Source: Patescibacteria group bacterium
GTDB taxonomy: Bacteria; Patescibacteriota; Microgenomatia; UBA12405; JAHJSD01
DNA: 29,857 bases
Assembly (NCBI GenBank): GCA_018830585.1
Contig: JAHJSD010000001.1
Location: forward strand, 1 to 29,857
Direction: 5' to 3'
Made by a program: the position numbers and the translations under genes. Shown in pieces: positions 1-7,232 of the stretch; the first letter of the stretch is position 1; each line of letters begins with the position of its first letter. Below the pieces are notes generated by a model, which made no database searches, was not told the origin of the DNA, and saw nothing but the letters and a program-made list of their open reading frames with translations.

Positions 1-47
1 TCTTTTTTGAGCAACGTTTCTGCATTGTTTACAGTATCTTTTTTCAT
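1..47 (-). CDS. Possible 5' end of a minus-strand gene cut by the window edge
   Basis: An ATG at 47 reads left off the window as about 15 uninterrupted codons (MKKDTVNNAETLLKK...). There is no clear Shine-Dalgarno, and the piece is too short to assign to a family. It would be divergent from the radical SAM gene at 293, so the space between would hold both promoters. This is only an open start; it could be chance. Confidence 0.25.
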   Translation of the reverse strand, partial: MKKDTVNNAETLLKK

Positions 48-292
48 GAGATTAATGTACCAGAAGATTAATAAATTGGGAATAGGCGATTAGTTAGGAA
101 AAAAGAGTTAGTTTTACCTCCACGTTTTGTCTATTAGCTCACTTTTACCACAATGATAGAATCCATGAAAGCCTGGGTGATCAAACCCCGGCTGCTGTTT
201 TAGGAAAAGAGATTAAAAGCCCAAAAGGTGTGTGACCCGTACACCTCGCCTCGTTGATAAACATAAGAAGATATTATAGAATATAAGGGAGA
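48..292. other. Upstream region of the radical SAM operon with small hairpins
   Basis: No gene is seen. Two inverted repeats stand out. One at 170-193 pairs AGCC/GGCT and GGGT/ACCC around a six-base loop with one mismatch. The other at about 229-247 pairs GGTGT/ACACC. They could be leader structures or the end of an unseen transcript. No T-run follows either one, so they are not convincing terminators. Confidence 0.35.
254..282 (+). promoter_or_regulatory. Putative promoter of the radical SAM operon
   Basis: TTGATA at 254-259 is followed 17 bases later by TAGAAT at 277-282, a fair match to a sigma-70 promoter. Transcription would start near 289, only a few bases before the ATG at 293. An alternative -10, TATTAT at 272-277, has poor spacing to this -35. 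Confidence 0.35.
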
Positions 293-1735
293 ATGTCGAT
301 AGAGAGTAGCGAGAATCTTAACTGTTTGGGGGATACTGCCAAACACTTAGAGTCGCCGAGGCAGAGACCAGCACTTAACTCTTCTAGAGAGGTTGAAATT
401 AGGCACGAAGCTCCGTTTTATAAAACTCTTTCAGCGCCAATCAGCGTTCAGGTTGAAATGACCGAAACCTGCAATCTTTCTTGTTCTCATTGTTACAATT
501 CTTGGCGCCGAGAGCCATTTGCTTATACTACTCTGAGCAGAAATCGTCTGCTTGAGACCCTTGAACAAATTAAGAGAAATAATATTTTTGAAGTTGTCCT
601 GACTGGTGGTGAGCCATTTTTATTTAAAGAGAATGTCGTTGAGGCCGTTCAATGTTTGAATGAAAATAGTATTGGTTGTTCGGTTAATACCAATTTGACA
701 ACTATGTCTGAAGAAAATGCTTTTAAACTTAAAGAGGCAGGTGTTCGGAGAATTCTCACTTCTCTTATGTCTTTTAATGAGGAAACTCATGATAGAATGA
801 CTCAGAAAAAAGGGTCTTTTCAAAAAACTATCAGAGGGATAAAAAATGTTGTAGTGGCCCAGATTCCCTTAGTGGCGCACATGGTAATTTGCCGAGCAAA
901 CGAAAACGATATATATAAAACTGGTAGTTTTGTAGCAGATCTGGGAGTCAGAGCTTTCGCGGCCACGAAGGTTTCTCCTGCGCCAGGCAATCTCAGATTT
1001 TCAGAAATGGGTCTCTCAAGAGAATCTGTAAAGCGTAGCCTGGAGACTCTTTTAGTGCTTCAAAAAAAATTGGGTTTACGAACTGATATTTTGGAATGCT
1101 ACCCACTCTGTTTAATAGGGGATGCGCAAAAATTTAGAAGATTTGCTAGGAGGAGATGTACTGCTGGAATAACGACAGCAGTAATTGGAGCTAATGGGAA
1201 TCTGCGCCCCTGTATTCATTTGAACGAAGTAGCGGGCAACATTTTCAAAGAGGGCTTGCAGGAAAGTTGGCGGAGGATGGATCATTGGCGTAATGGGAGT
1301 TTGATCCCAGACACCTGTCAAGAATGTCAGCATCTGCGAGAATGTACGGCTGGCTGTCGTGCTGAAGCCCAATATTTTGGAAATATTACTGATATGGATC
1401 CATACGCCTCTTTACCAGAAGATGTTTTAGTTCCTCCAGAGAGAAAATCAATAACGATGTCACAAAGTAGAGATTTTCTCCAAGAAAAGCTAAAAGTAAA
1501 TCCTAATTTGAGAATACGGTTAGAAAGTTTTGGCGGGATAGCGAGCGGCAAGATGGGGTCTTATGTTTTTCTTAATAGAGATTCATATGGATTGATAGAA
1601 GGACTAAGTAGAGACGAGGTAGTTTTTTCAGTGCTGGAAATTTCTCAAAGTTACAATTTTCAACCCGAACAAGCTTTAGAATTTTTTACCCATCTTTATA
1701 ATGAAGAGGTGGTAATGAAGGAGCAAATAAGATGA
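293..1735 (+). CDS. Radical SAM/SPASM peptide maturase with PqqD-like (RRE-type) C-terminal domain
   Basis: This 480-residue protein has the radical SAM cluster motif CxxxCxxC at C60, C64 and C67 (sequence CNLSCSHC) and the SAM-binding TGGEP motif near 104-108. A SPASM domain follows, with C289, C307 and the diagnostic CX2CX5CX3C set at C342, C345, C351 and C355; extra cysteines lie at C269 and C273. Residues about 405-478 look like a PqqD/RiPP-recognition fold: a beta-rich start, YVFLN, then helices. SPASM proteins of this type modify ribosomal peptides (PqqE, sactisynthases, ranthipeptide enzymes). The start is chosen for the AAGGGAGA ribosome-binding site just upstream. The stop overlaps the next gene by ATGA. 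The bond it makes is inferred only from the candidate precursor downstream. An anaerobic-sulfatase-maturase-like or PqqE-like role on another protein is possible. Confidence 0.85.
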   Translation: MSIESSENLNCLGDTAKHLESPRQRPALNSSREVEIRHEAPFYKTLSAPISVQVEMTETCNLSCSHCYNSWRREPFAYTTLSRNRLLETLEQIKRNNIFEVVLTGGEPFLFKENVVEAVQCLNENSIGCSVNTNLTTMSEENAFKLKEAGVRRILTSLMSFNEETHDRMTQKKGSFQKTIRGIKNVVVAQIPLVAHMVICRANENDIYKTGSFVADLGVRAFAATKVSPAPGNLRFSEMGLSRESVKRSLETLLVLQKKLGLRTDILECYPLCLIGDAQKFRRFARRRCTAGITTAVIGANGNLRPCIHLNEVAGNIFKEGLQESWRRMDHWRNGSLIPDTCQECQHLRECTAGCRAEAQYFGNITDMDPYASLPEDVLVPPERKSITMSQSRDFLQEKLKVNPNLRIRLESFGGIASGKMGSYVFLNRDSYGLIEGLSRDEVVFSVLEISQSYNFQPEQALEFFTHLYNEEVVMKEQIR

Positions 1736-2469
1736 GAGAGATTAAGGTTCAAGATGGGAAAATCACTCTTATTTTTAAGAAAAAATCTGTTGTTGAGAAT
1801 TTTATTTTGAAAGAGTTGAGTCGTTCTCTTAAGAAAGCGAGAAAATTTTTTGAGCTTTCTCTATTCCCGATAAAAATATACCTGCTTGATTTACGAGAGG
1901 ACTTTGATAGATTTGCTGGGAAAAAAACTGCCGCTTGGGAAGTTGGCCGAACTAATTGTTCCCAAAATACAATTTATCTTTTGTCTCCTTCTGCTTTTGA
2001 AAGTGATAGCATTCATAAAAAGAGGGATTTTCCTAAAGTTTTGACCCATGAGCTAATCCATCTTTTTACTCACCAACTTTATCCTTTTTATGAGCCTCAT
2101 TGGCTTCGAGAAGGCTTAGCTTATTTCGTTGCTGATCAGGGCAAAGCAAATTCTATAGAGAAGCTAAAGTTGTTGTTTATAAATGGCAACTTTCTGGCCA
2201 AGATCGATAGTAGCACAAATTGGAGAAAAAATTTACACAAAGGGGTCTACCAGGCTTCCTTTTTATGGGTCTCCTTTTTGCTTAAAAAGTTTGGTAAGAA
2301 AAAAATACTTAGCTTACTAAGGGAAACAAATTTTCCTTATGAAAGAGCAAAGTTTGCTAAAGTTTTCCAACAAGTTTACCAACAAAACCTGTATTTTTTG
2401 CAAAAGCAGTTTGCCCAAATTTACCTGTTTCAAGATTTAAAAAGAAAGGAGGTGAAGCGAAAATGTTAG
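1732..2469 (+). CDS. HExxH zinc metalloprotease (gluzincin-like), partner of the radical SAM gene
   Basis: This is a 245-residue, mostly soluble, basic protein. It has HELIH at residues 106-110 (two His ligands and the catalytic Glu), and WLREGLAYF follows with E127 as the likely third zinc ligand. That layout is the one seen in MA-clan peptidases of the 'Peptidase_MA-like' kind. No signal peptide is seen. Its ATG lies inside the stop of the radical SAM gene (ATGA), so the two are translationally coupled. Its 3' end overlaps the start of the small Cys/Asp-rich ORF. In this setting it may cut the leader from a modified peptide, which is inference; general proteolysis is the alternative. The family call is firm at motif level, the substrate unknown. 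Confidence 0.75.
   Translation: MREIKVQDGKITLIFKKKSVVENFILKELSRSLKKARKFFELSLFPIKIYLLDLREDFDRFAGKKTAAWEVGRTNCSQNTIYLLSPSAFESDSIHKKRDFPKVLTHELIHLFTHQLYPFYEPHWLREGLAYFVADQGKANSIEKLKLLFINGNFLAKIDSSTNWRKNLHKGVYQASFLWVSFLLKKFGKKKILSLLRETNFPYERAKFAKVFQQVYQQNLYFLQKQFAQIYLFQDLKRKEVKRKC
2446..2455 (+). promoter_or_regulatory. Near-perfect Shine-Dalgarno for the small precursor ORF
   Basis: AAGGAGGTGA lies ten bases (counted from GGAGG) before the ATG at 2463. It is the closest match to the 16S 3' end that I see in the window, and it sits inside the coding region of the metalloprotease. It argues that the 55-codon ORF is translated, and strongly. Confidence 0.75.
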
Positions 2470-2630
2470 TTGAAAGAAATAAAAGTGAACCCGGCCCTAA
2501 TCTTGGTTTCGAGTCTGTATTTAATGGCAGCAACAAGCTTGGATCAGAGTTAGTAATAAGAGGATCTTGTGAAGAGAGTTGTTTTGACCCAGATTCAGGC
2601 GATGGTTGCTTTGACCCAGACCCAGATTGA
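2463..2630 (+). CDS. Candidate RiPP precursor peptide with CFDPD repeats
   Basis: This 55-codon ORF starts at ATG 2463, behind a very strong Shine-Dalgarno, and overlaps the end of the metalloprotease by 7 nt in another frame. Residues 1-35 form a Gly/Asn/Ser-rich stretch that could serve as leader. The last 20 residues hold all three cysteines (C36, C40, C49) and eight acidic residues. Two identical blocks, CFDPD at 40-44 and 49-53, each put Asp four residues after Cys. Cys-X3-Asp is the known acceptor pattern for Cys-Asp thioether bonds made by the SPASM enzyme PapB in freyrasin. Position directly after the rSAM and protease genes supports a substrate role. No double-glycine cleavage site is seen. 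A metal-binding small protein is the alternative. Confidence 0.7.
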   Translation: MLVERNKSEPGPNLGFESVFNGSNKLGSELVIRGSCEESCFDPDSGDGCFDPDPD

Positions 2631-2822
2631 GAATCTTGCTTGATTATGTTACGCACCTACTAAGCGTCTTAAATTGACTGAGCCTGCCAAAAAAGGTCTC
2701 GATAACCATTTTGCCAGAATGAAGCCCCGTCCATAAATCAGTTCTTTGGTCGCAATGCAGAATGCTTAGCTTGCGGCCGGGAGACAGGGCGGATGTATGG
2801 GAAAAGATATTAGCATGTTTTT
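2631..2822. other. Non-coding or decayed stretch after the RiPP-like operon
   Basis: No intact gene is seen. One open stretch on the plus strand near 2700-2805 reads with a CLACGRETG piece (CxxC) but is closed by stops on both sides and lacks a start, which suggests a decayed small zinc-finger-like gene. A weak five-base hairpin (AGATT/AATCT) lies at 2625-2637. No convincing terminator is present. Confidence 0.3.
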
Positions 2823-3041
2823 GTGACAAGGTTAGCGCGCATTGATTTTCTGAATGGGTTCTTTCATGTTTTCAACCGGGAACCAAATAAATACAAAATG
2901 GCGCAATACAAAAAGATGCAGCTGCTTTTTACGGAATTTATGGCAATACCTAGCCCCGTCCCCATTCCTTTCCTCTATTTCTTAGTCTTAGGGAAATATT
3001 ATTTGAACTTTATAAAAAACCTTAACTTAAGTAACATATAA
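2823..3041 (+). pseudogene. Remnant of a REP-associated tyrosine transposase (Y1/IS200-like N-terminus)
   Basis: A GTG-started frame opens with residues that resemble the N-terminus of RAYT proteins: a Thr/Arg-rich start, RIDFLNGFFHVFNRE, then Asn-Lys. This matches the family pattern of R-I-(D/E)-F-x-G-x-x-(Y/F)-H-V-x-N-R. After about 35 residues the similarity fades into a hydrophobic, AT-rich tail, and the catalytic HUH and Tyr regions are absent. RAYT genes mobilise or maintain REP hairpins, which are plentiful here. The call rests on one motif and is moderate. Confidence 0.4.
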
Positions 3042-3045
3042 AGAG

Positions 3046-5718
3046 ATGGAAAATAAAACATATTATAATTTTCCAACCTCAGCTGTATTTAAGTCTTTAG
3101 ACACTTCACTTAAGGGTCTTTCTAATACGGAGGTTGGCTTGCGTTTGAATAGATTCGGCCCAAACAGTCTTCCACAAGCAAAGAAACTATCGGCTATTAG
3201 ACTTTTTCTTCATCAGTTTAATAATCCACTCATATACATTCTCTTTTTTGCTTTAGTTCTTAGTTTTTCAACAGCACATTTTGTGGATGGCTGGATAGTT
3301 TTAGTAGTTATTCTTGTTAGCGGAGTGGTTGGATTTCTGCAGGAATACAAAGCTGATAGAGCGCTTGCCCATCTCAGTCAGATGGTGAAGTATAAGGCAA
3401 GAGTGGTAAGAAACGGTATCGAATTGATGGTGAGTCAGGAGAAAGTTGTACCGGGAGATATTGTTGTATTGTCTCCCGGTGACAAGATTCCCGCGGATTC
3501 GAGATTAATAGAGGCGCAAAACTTTGAAGTAGTTGAGGCGGCGCTTACAGGGGAGTCTGTTCCTTCCGGAAAATGTGTGGATGCGCTGGCGCAAGATACC
3601 CCCCTTGCTGACAGGGAAAACATGGTTTATTTGGGAACTGTAGTTGCCCGGGGTAAGGCAAAAGCAGTTGTAGTAGCAACAGGCACGCAAACGGAGTTGG
3701 GCCATGTTGCCAATTTGGTTAAAGAAGTAAAGAGTGAAAAAACTCCTCTACAAAAACAGCTTTCCCGTTTTGGAAAAACAATGGGTTTGGTATTGGTCGG
3801 GGTAAACATTCTTATTTTCGGTCTAGGAGTTCTAACAGGGAAACCATTCTTTGAAATGTTTTTGACTTCGGTGGCAGTTGTTGTTTCGGCTGTGCCAGAG
3901 GGGTTATTGCCGGCAATGACGGTAGTATTGGCAGTAGGCACACAAAGACTTGCTAAACACAAAGGGCTAGTAAGAAAGATGGTGGCGGCAGAGACATTGG
4001 GTTCAGTTTCTGTAATCTGCACAGATAAAACAGGAACCATAACAAAGGGGGAGATGCGAGTTGCAGAAGTGATCACTGAAAAAACAAAAGTTTCTCATAA
4101 TGGAAGCTCTTTTTCTCCGACCATTCAACCCGATGGTGAAGCAAGCCACGTTGTTGCCTTAAAAATAGGTCTATTGTGCAATAACGCAATAATTGAAAAT
4201 CCAGAAGATAGCCTCAAGGACTGGATTATTGTTGGCGACGCAACAGAAAAGGCTCTCTTGTTGGCAGCGCGTTCTGCAGGACTAAAGAAAGAGGCGCTGG
4301 AGAACGACGAGCCCAGAGTTGCCGAAATTCCATTTGACTCAGAATACAAGTTTATGGCGACTCTGCATAAGAAGAAGGAGGGATTTGTTGTTTATGTTAA
4401 AGGAGCGCCAGAGAAGATTTTACTCCTTTCATCTCATCTAGAGGTCGAAGGAGTTAAAACACAACTGAGTAACGACAAAAAAAATGAAATTCAAAAACAA
4501 CACGAGCGTTTAACCAGCATGGGTTTGCGAGTGCTGGCAGTTGCATATCAGCTTGAGGATAGCTATATAAAATCAGATGAATTTTCAAGGGATAAAGTTA
4601 ATAACCTGGTGTTTGTCGGATTAATAGCATTAAAAGACCCGTTGAGGCCGGAAATTAAACGCACAATTGCCCAGTGCGTTAGCGCTGGAATTCGACCAAT
4701 TATCGTGACGGGCGACCACAAGCTAACTACGATGGCTATTGTCTCGGAATTAGGAATTAGGGTGGCCGATGATACTGTTGTTGAAGGCGCTGAATTAGAT
4801 AAGATAACCGACGAAGAGCTTCAAGATATGGTAAAAAATGTAACCATATTTGCTCGAGTAGAGCCAAAGCATAAAATCAGGATAATCACCGCCCTTCAGG
4901 CAAACGGCGAGGTGGTGGCAATGACCGGTGACGGAGTAAATGATGCTCCGGCAATTAAAAAAGCAGATATAGGTATAGCAGTTGGCTCAGGCACCGATGT
5001 GGCCAAAGAAACAGCTGACCTGGTCTTGATGGATAATAATTTCAAAACAATTGTTGAGGCAATTAAGCGAGGCAGAATTGTTTTTAATAACATCCGAAAG
5101 GTGGTTTTGTATTTAATCACAGATGCGTTCTCTGAGATGGTTATTGTGGGAGGCTCAGTGGTGTTGGGACTACCCCTTCCAATTTTGCCCGTTCAAATAC
5201 TATGGATAAAGTTAATAGAAGATGCCGCGCCCGCCATATCTCTATCTTTTGATGAGATTGAAGAAGACGTGATGAATGAGGCGCCGAGACGAAAAGGCGA
5301 ACCAATACTGAATAACCAAATGAAGAGGCTAATTGCTTTTTACGCAATAATTATGGATGCAACATTGTTTGGCTTGTTTTATTATTATTGGAAAACAAGC
5401 GGCAGTCTTGACTATGCACGGACAATAACCTTTGTGGGGTTAGGCTTGGCCTCACTTTTTTACATCTACTCCGTTCGAGGGCTAAAACTGTCGATTTTAC
5501 AAATAAACCCGTTTTGTAATAAGTTGTTTACTTTTGCTACGGTGGGGGGGTTCCTGCTTTTTCTAATCGCCCTATATGTTCCCTTCTTTAATAACATTCT
5601 TCATACGGTACCATTAGGAATCAGTGAGTGGTTGGTGCTTGGGAGTTATGCCTTAATGAGCATTGTTGTGTATGAGATTGGGAAGAAGTTAACCATCGCT
5701 AGGGTTTCAAATCACTAG
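3046..5718 (+). CDS. Cation-transporting P-type ATPase (P2/SERCA-like) with altered ion-site residues
   Basis: This 890-residue P2-type ATPase has an N-terminal cation-ATPase domain, TGES at 168-171, PEGL with E285 in M4, the phosphorylation site DKTGT with D327, KGAPEK in the nucleotide domain, and TGDGVNDAP at 627-635. Membrane helices are placed as in SERCA/PMR1 pumps. The canonical calcium ligands are only partly kept: SERCA N768/E771 (M5) correspond to A694/E697, and N796/T799/D800 (M6) to K722/E725/D726. So it pumps a cation, but calcium should not be assumed. Upstream is the transposase remnant; downstream is a spacer. ATG at 3046 follows AAAGAG. It is apparently a single-gene unit. 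Confidence 0.88.
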   Translation: MENKTYYNFPTSAVFKSLDTSLKGLSNTEVGLRLNRFGPNSLPQAKKLSAIRLFLHQFNNPLIYILFFALVLSFSTAHFVDGWIVLVVILVSGVVGFLQEYKADRALAHLSQMVKYKARVVRNGIELMVSQEKVVPGDIVVLSPGDKIPADSRLIEAQNFEVVEAALTGESVPSGKCVDALAQDTPLADRENMVYLGTVVARGKAKAVVVATGTQTELGHVANLVKEVKSEKTPLQKQLSRFGKTMGLVLVGVNILIFGLGVLTGKPFFEMFLTSVAVVVSAVPEGLLPAMTVVLAVGTQRLAKHKGLVRKMVAAETLGSVSVICTDKTGTITKGEMRVAEVITEKTKVSHNGSSFSPTIQPDGEASHVVALKIGLLCNNAIIENPEDSLKDWIIVGDATEKALLLAARSAGLKKEALENDEPRVAEIPFDSEYKFMATLHKKKEGFVVYVKGAPEKILLLSSHLEVEGVKTQLSNDKKNEIQKQHERLTSMGLRVLAVAYQLEDSYIKSDEFSRDKVNNLVFVGLIALKDPLRPEIKRTIAQCVSAGIRPIIVTGDHKLTTMAIVSELGIRVADDTVVEGAELDKITDEELQDMVKNVTIFARVEPKHKIRIITALQANGEVVAMTGDGVNDAPAIKKADIGIAVGSGTDVAKETADLVLMDNNFKTIVEAIKRGRIVFNNIRKVVLYLITDAFSEMVIVGGSVVLGLPLPILPVQILWIKLIEDAAPAISLSFDEIEEDVMNEAPRRKGEPILNNQMKRLIAFYAIIMDATLFGLFYYYWKTSGSLDYARTITFVGLGLASLFYIYSVRGLKLSILQINPFCNKLFTFATVGGFLLFLIALYVPFFNNILHTVPLGISEWLVLGSYALMSIVVYEIGKKLTIARVSNH

Positions 5719-5847
5719 AGCTTCCCGCTTCGCTAAAGCTTCGAGGGACAGGTCCGCCTACGGGACTACGGCGAGACAAGGTCGGAACGATTTCAACTCT
5801 GCCGAAGAAACAAAGATACCACGTTCATGGACGTGGAGTTTCATTTG

Positions 5848-5856
5848 TGATATAAT
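5848..5856 (+). promoter_or_regulatory. Extended -10 promoter for the helicase
   Basis: TGATATAAT is a perfect TATAAT (5851-5856) with the extended TGn element just upstream; no good -35 is seen. Transcription would start near 5863, giving a leader of about 170 bases before the ATG at 6036. Confidence 0.55.
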
Positions 5857-5868
5857 ACTAATTCTAAG

Positions 5869-5893
5869 AGCAGATCGAAGCAATGGATCTGCT
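5869..5893 (+). promoter_or_regulatory. Hairpin at the very 5' end of the helicase leader
   Basis: AGCAGATC and GATCTGCT pair perfectly over eight bases around a nine-base loop, starting a few bases after the predicted transcription start. A 5' hairpin on a long leader could stabilise the mRNA or respond to temperature, as known for cold-inducible helicase mRNAs, but that link is inference. A short T-rich tract follows, so a weak terminator is also possible. Confidence 0.4.
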
Positions 5894-6035
5894 TAATTTT
5901 GTGACATATTTTGAATCTTAGATAGATAAAGGTACCCCGAATATTTTTCTTTTTGTTTTGTATCTTTTCATCTTCTTCAATAATAAGTAACTAGTTGAGC
6001 AGTTCTATTGCTTTGATCGGCTTTTGAGTATTTCT

Positions 6036-7208
6036 ATGTACAGACACAATAATCACAACCAGTATAACCGGTATAAAAGGGGCGGGAATTTTAATCGCGG
6101 AGGAAGAAAAACTCCCGTCTATGATCCTGCCTTATTTATTCAAAAGGCAACCGAGTATATTGCTGAAGAATATACTCCGGTACACTCTTTTTCGGATTTC
6201 CAAATCCACCAGATTCTGAAACAAAATATTGTTTCCAAAGGATATAAGGATCCTACCCCAATACAAGACTCTGCCATTCCCCCTCTTCTTGAGGGCAAGA
6301 ATGTGGTTGGCGTTGCCACCACCGGCACCGGTAAAACCGCCGCCTTTTTAATTCCCTTGATAAATAAAGTATTAAACGATAACCATGAAAGAGTGCTAAT
6401 AATTACTCCTACACGGGAGCTGGCAATACAAATTGAACAAGAGTTTAGAGATTTTGCCAGAGGAACTCAGATTCAATCAGTTATCTGTATCGGCGGAGTA
6501 GGTATTGGCGGTCAAATCCAAAGCTTAAGGAGAAATCCCAATTTTGTGGTAGGAACCCCCGGAAGACTAAAAGATTTAGAAAGACAAAGAATCTTAAATT
6601 TCGGTTTATTTAAAAGTATTGTATTGGATGAAGTGGACCGAATGCTTGATATGGGTTTTATTGTAGATATTACTTATATTGTTTCCAGGCTTGCCCATTT
6701 GCGCCATTCTCTTTTTTTCTCCGCTACATTGCCGGAAAAGGTGCAAAGAGTGATGAAGCAATTTGTCCGGGAACCGATTATTATCTCTGTTAAATCCCAA
6801 GCGACTCCGGCAAATGTAAACCAGGATATTGTCAGACTAAACGGCCGGGAAAAAATTGATGTCCTTGGCGAACTATTAGCTAATAGGGACTTTGAAAAGG
6901 TGCTGGTATTTGGCCGGACAAAAAGAGGAATAGACAAGGTTGCCTGCGCTTTAAACAAGCGAAGGGTAACGGTGGCAACTATCCATGGCAATAAATCCCA
7001 AGGACAAAGACAGAGAGCTCTGGAATCATTCAAAAACAACAAGGTACAGGTTTTGCTCGCCACAGACATTGCCTCAAGAGGACTTGATATCAAAGATGTC
7101 ACCCATGTGATTAACTACGATCTTCCCGGAACTTACGAAGACTACATTCACCGCATCGGTAGAACCGGGAGGATCAATAAAAGAGGAAACGCCTTAACTT
7201 TCGTTTGA
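6036..7208 (+). CDS. DEAD-box-type ATP-dependent RNA helicase (DEVD variant)
   Basis: About 390 residues with the full set of superfamily 2 helicase motifs: Q motif (PTPIQ), TTGTGKT Walker A, PTRELA, TPGR, VLDEVD (DEVD in place of DEAD), SATL, DIASRGLD and HRIGRTGR. The N-terminus is rich in Asn, Tyr, Arg and Gly (RGG-like), a likely RNA-binding tail. The protein ends soon after motif VI, with no C-terminal accessory domain. ATG at 6036 is preferred over the in-frame TTG at 6024; neither has a clear Shine-Dalgarno. Likely roles are RNA unwinding in ribosome assembly or RNA decay. It lies just before the ATP-grasp gene (24 nt from stop to ATG), so the two may be co-transcribed. Confidence 0.9.
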   Translation: MYRHNNHNQYNRYKRGGNFNRGGRKTPVYDPALFIQKATEYIAEEYTPVHSFSDFQIHQILKQNIVSKGYKDPTPIQDSAIPPLLEGKNVVGVATTGTGKTAAFLIPLINKVLNDNHERVLIITPTRELAIQIEQEFRDFARGTQIQSVICIGGVGIGGQIQSLRRNPNFVVGTPGRLKDLERQRILNFGLFKSIVLDEVDRMLDMGFIVDITYIVSRLAHLRHSLFFSATLPEKVQRVMKQFVREPIIISVKSQATPANVNQDIVRLNGREKIDVLGELLANRDFEKVLVFGRTKRGIDKVACALNKRRVTVATIHGNKSQGQRQRALESFKNNKVQVLLATDIASRGLDIKDVTHVINYDLPGTYEDYIHRIGRTGRINKRGNALTFV

Positions 7209-7232
7209 TTATTTTTTGCCTTTAATTTGTTT

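Larger units (their letters stand above)
5719..6035. other. Spacer between the P-type ATPase and the helicase
   Basis: About 315 bases without a gene. The first part is GC-rich, repeat-like sequence (GCTTCG/CGAAGC pieces). An inverted repeat, CCACGT/ACGTGG around a six-base loop, ends near 5836 and is followed by a T-rich stretch; it could end the ATPase transcript. The promoter and leader hairpin of the helicase follow and are listed separately. Confidence 0.5.

Noticed and set aside
2644..2829. Minus-strand open frame of 61 residues downstream of the small precursor ORF
   Set aside because: It has no ribosome site, no recognisable motif and overlaps other short open stretches, so it looks like chance.
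3627..4076. Long minus-strand frame of 149 residues inside the P-type ATPase
   Set aside because: It is antisense to well-conserved ATPase motifs, has Thr/Ala/Ser-rich shadow composition and no start signal.
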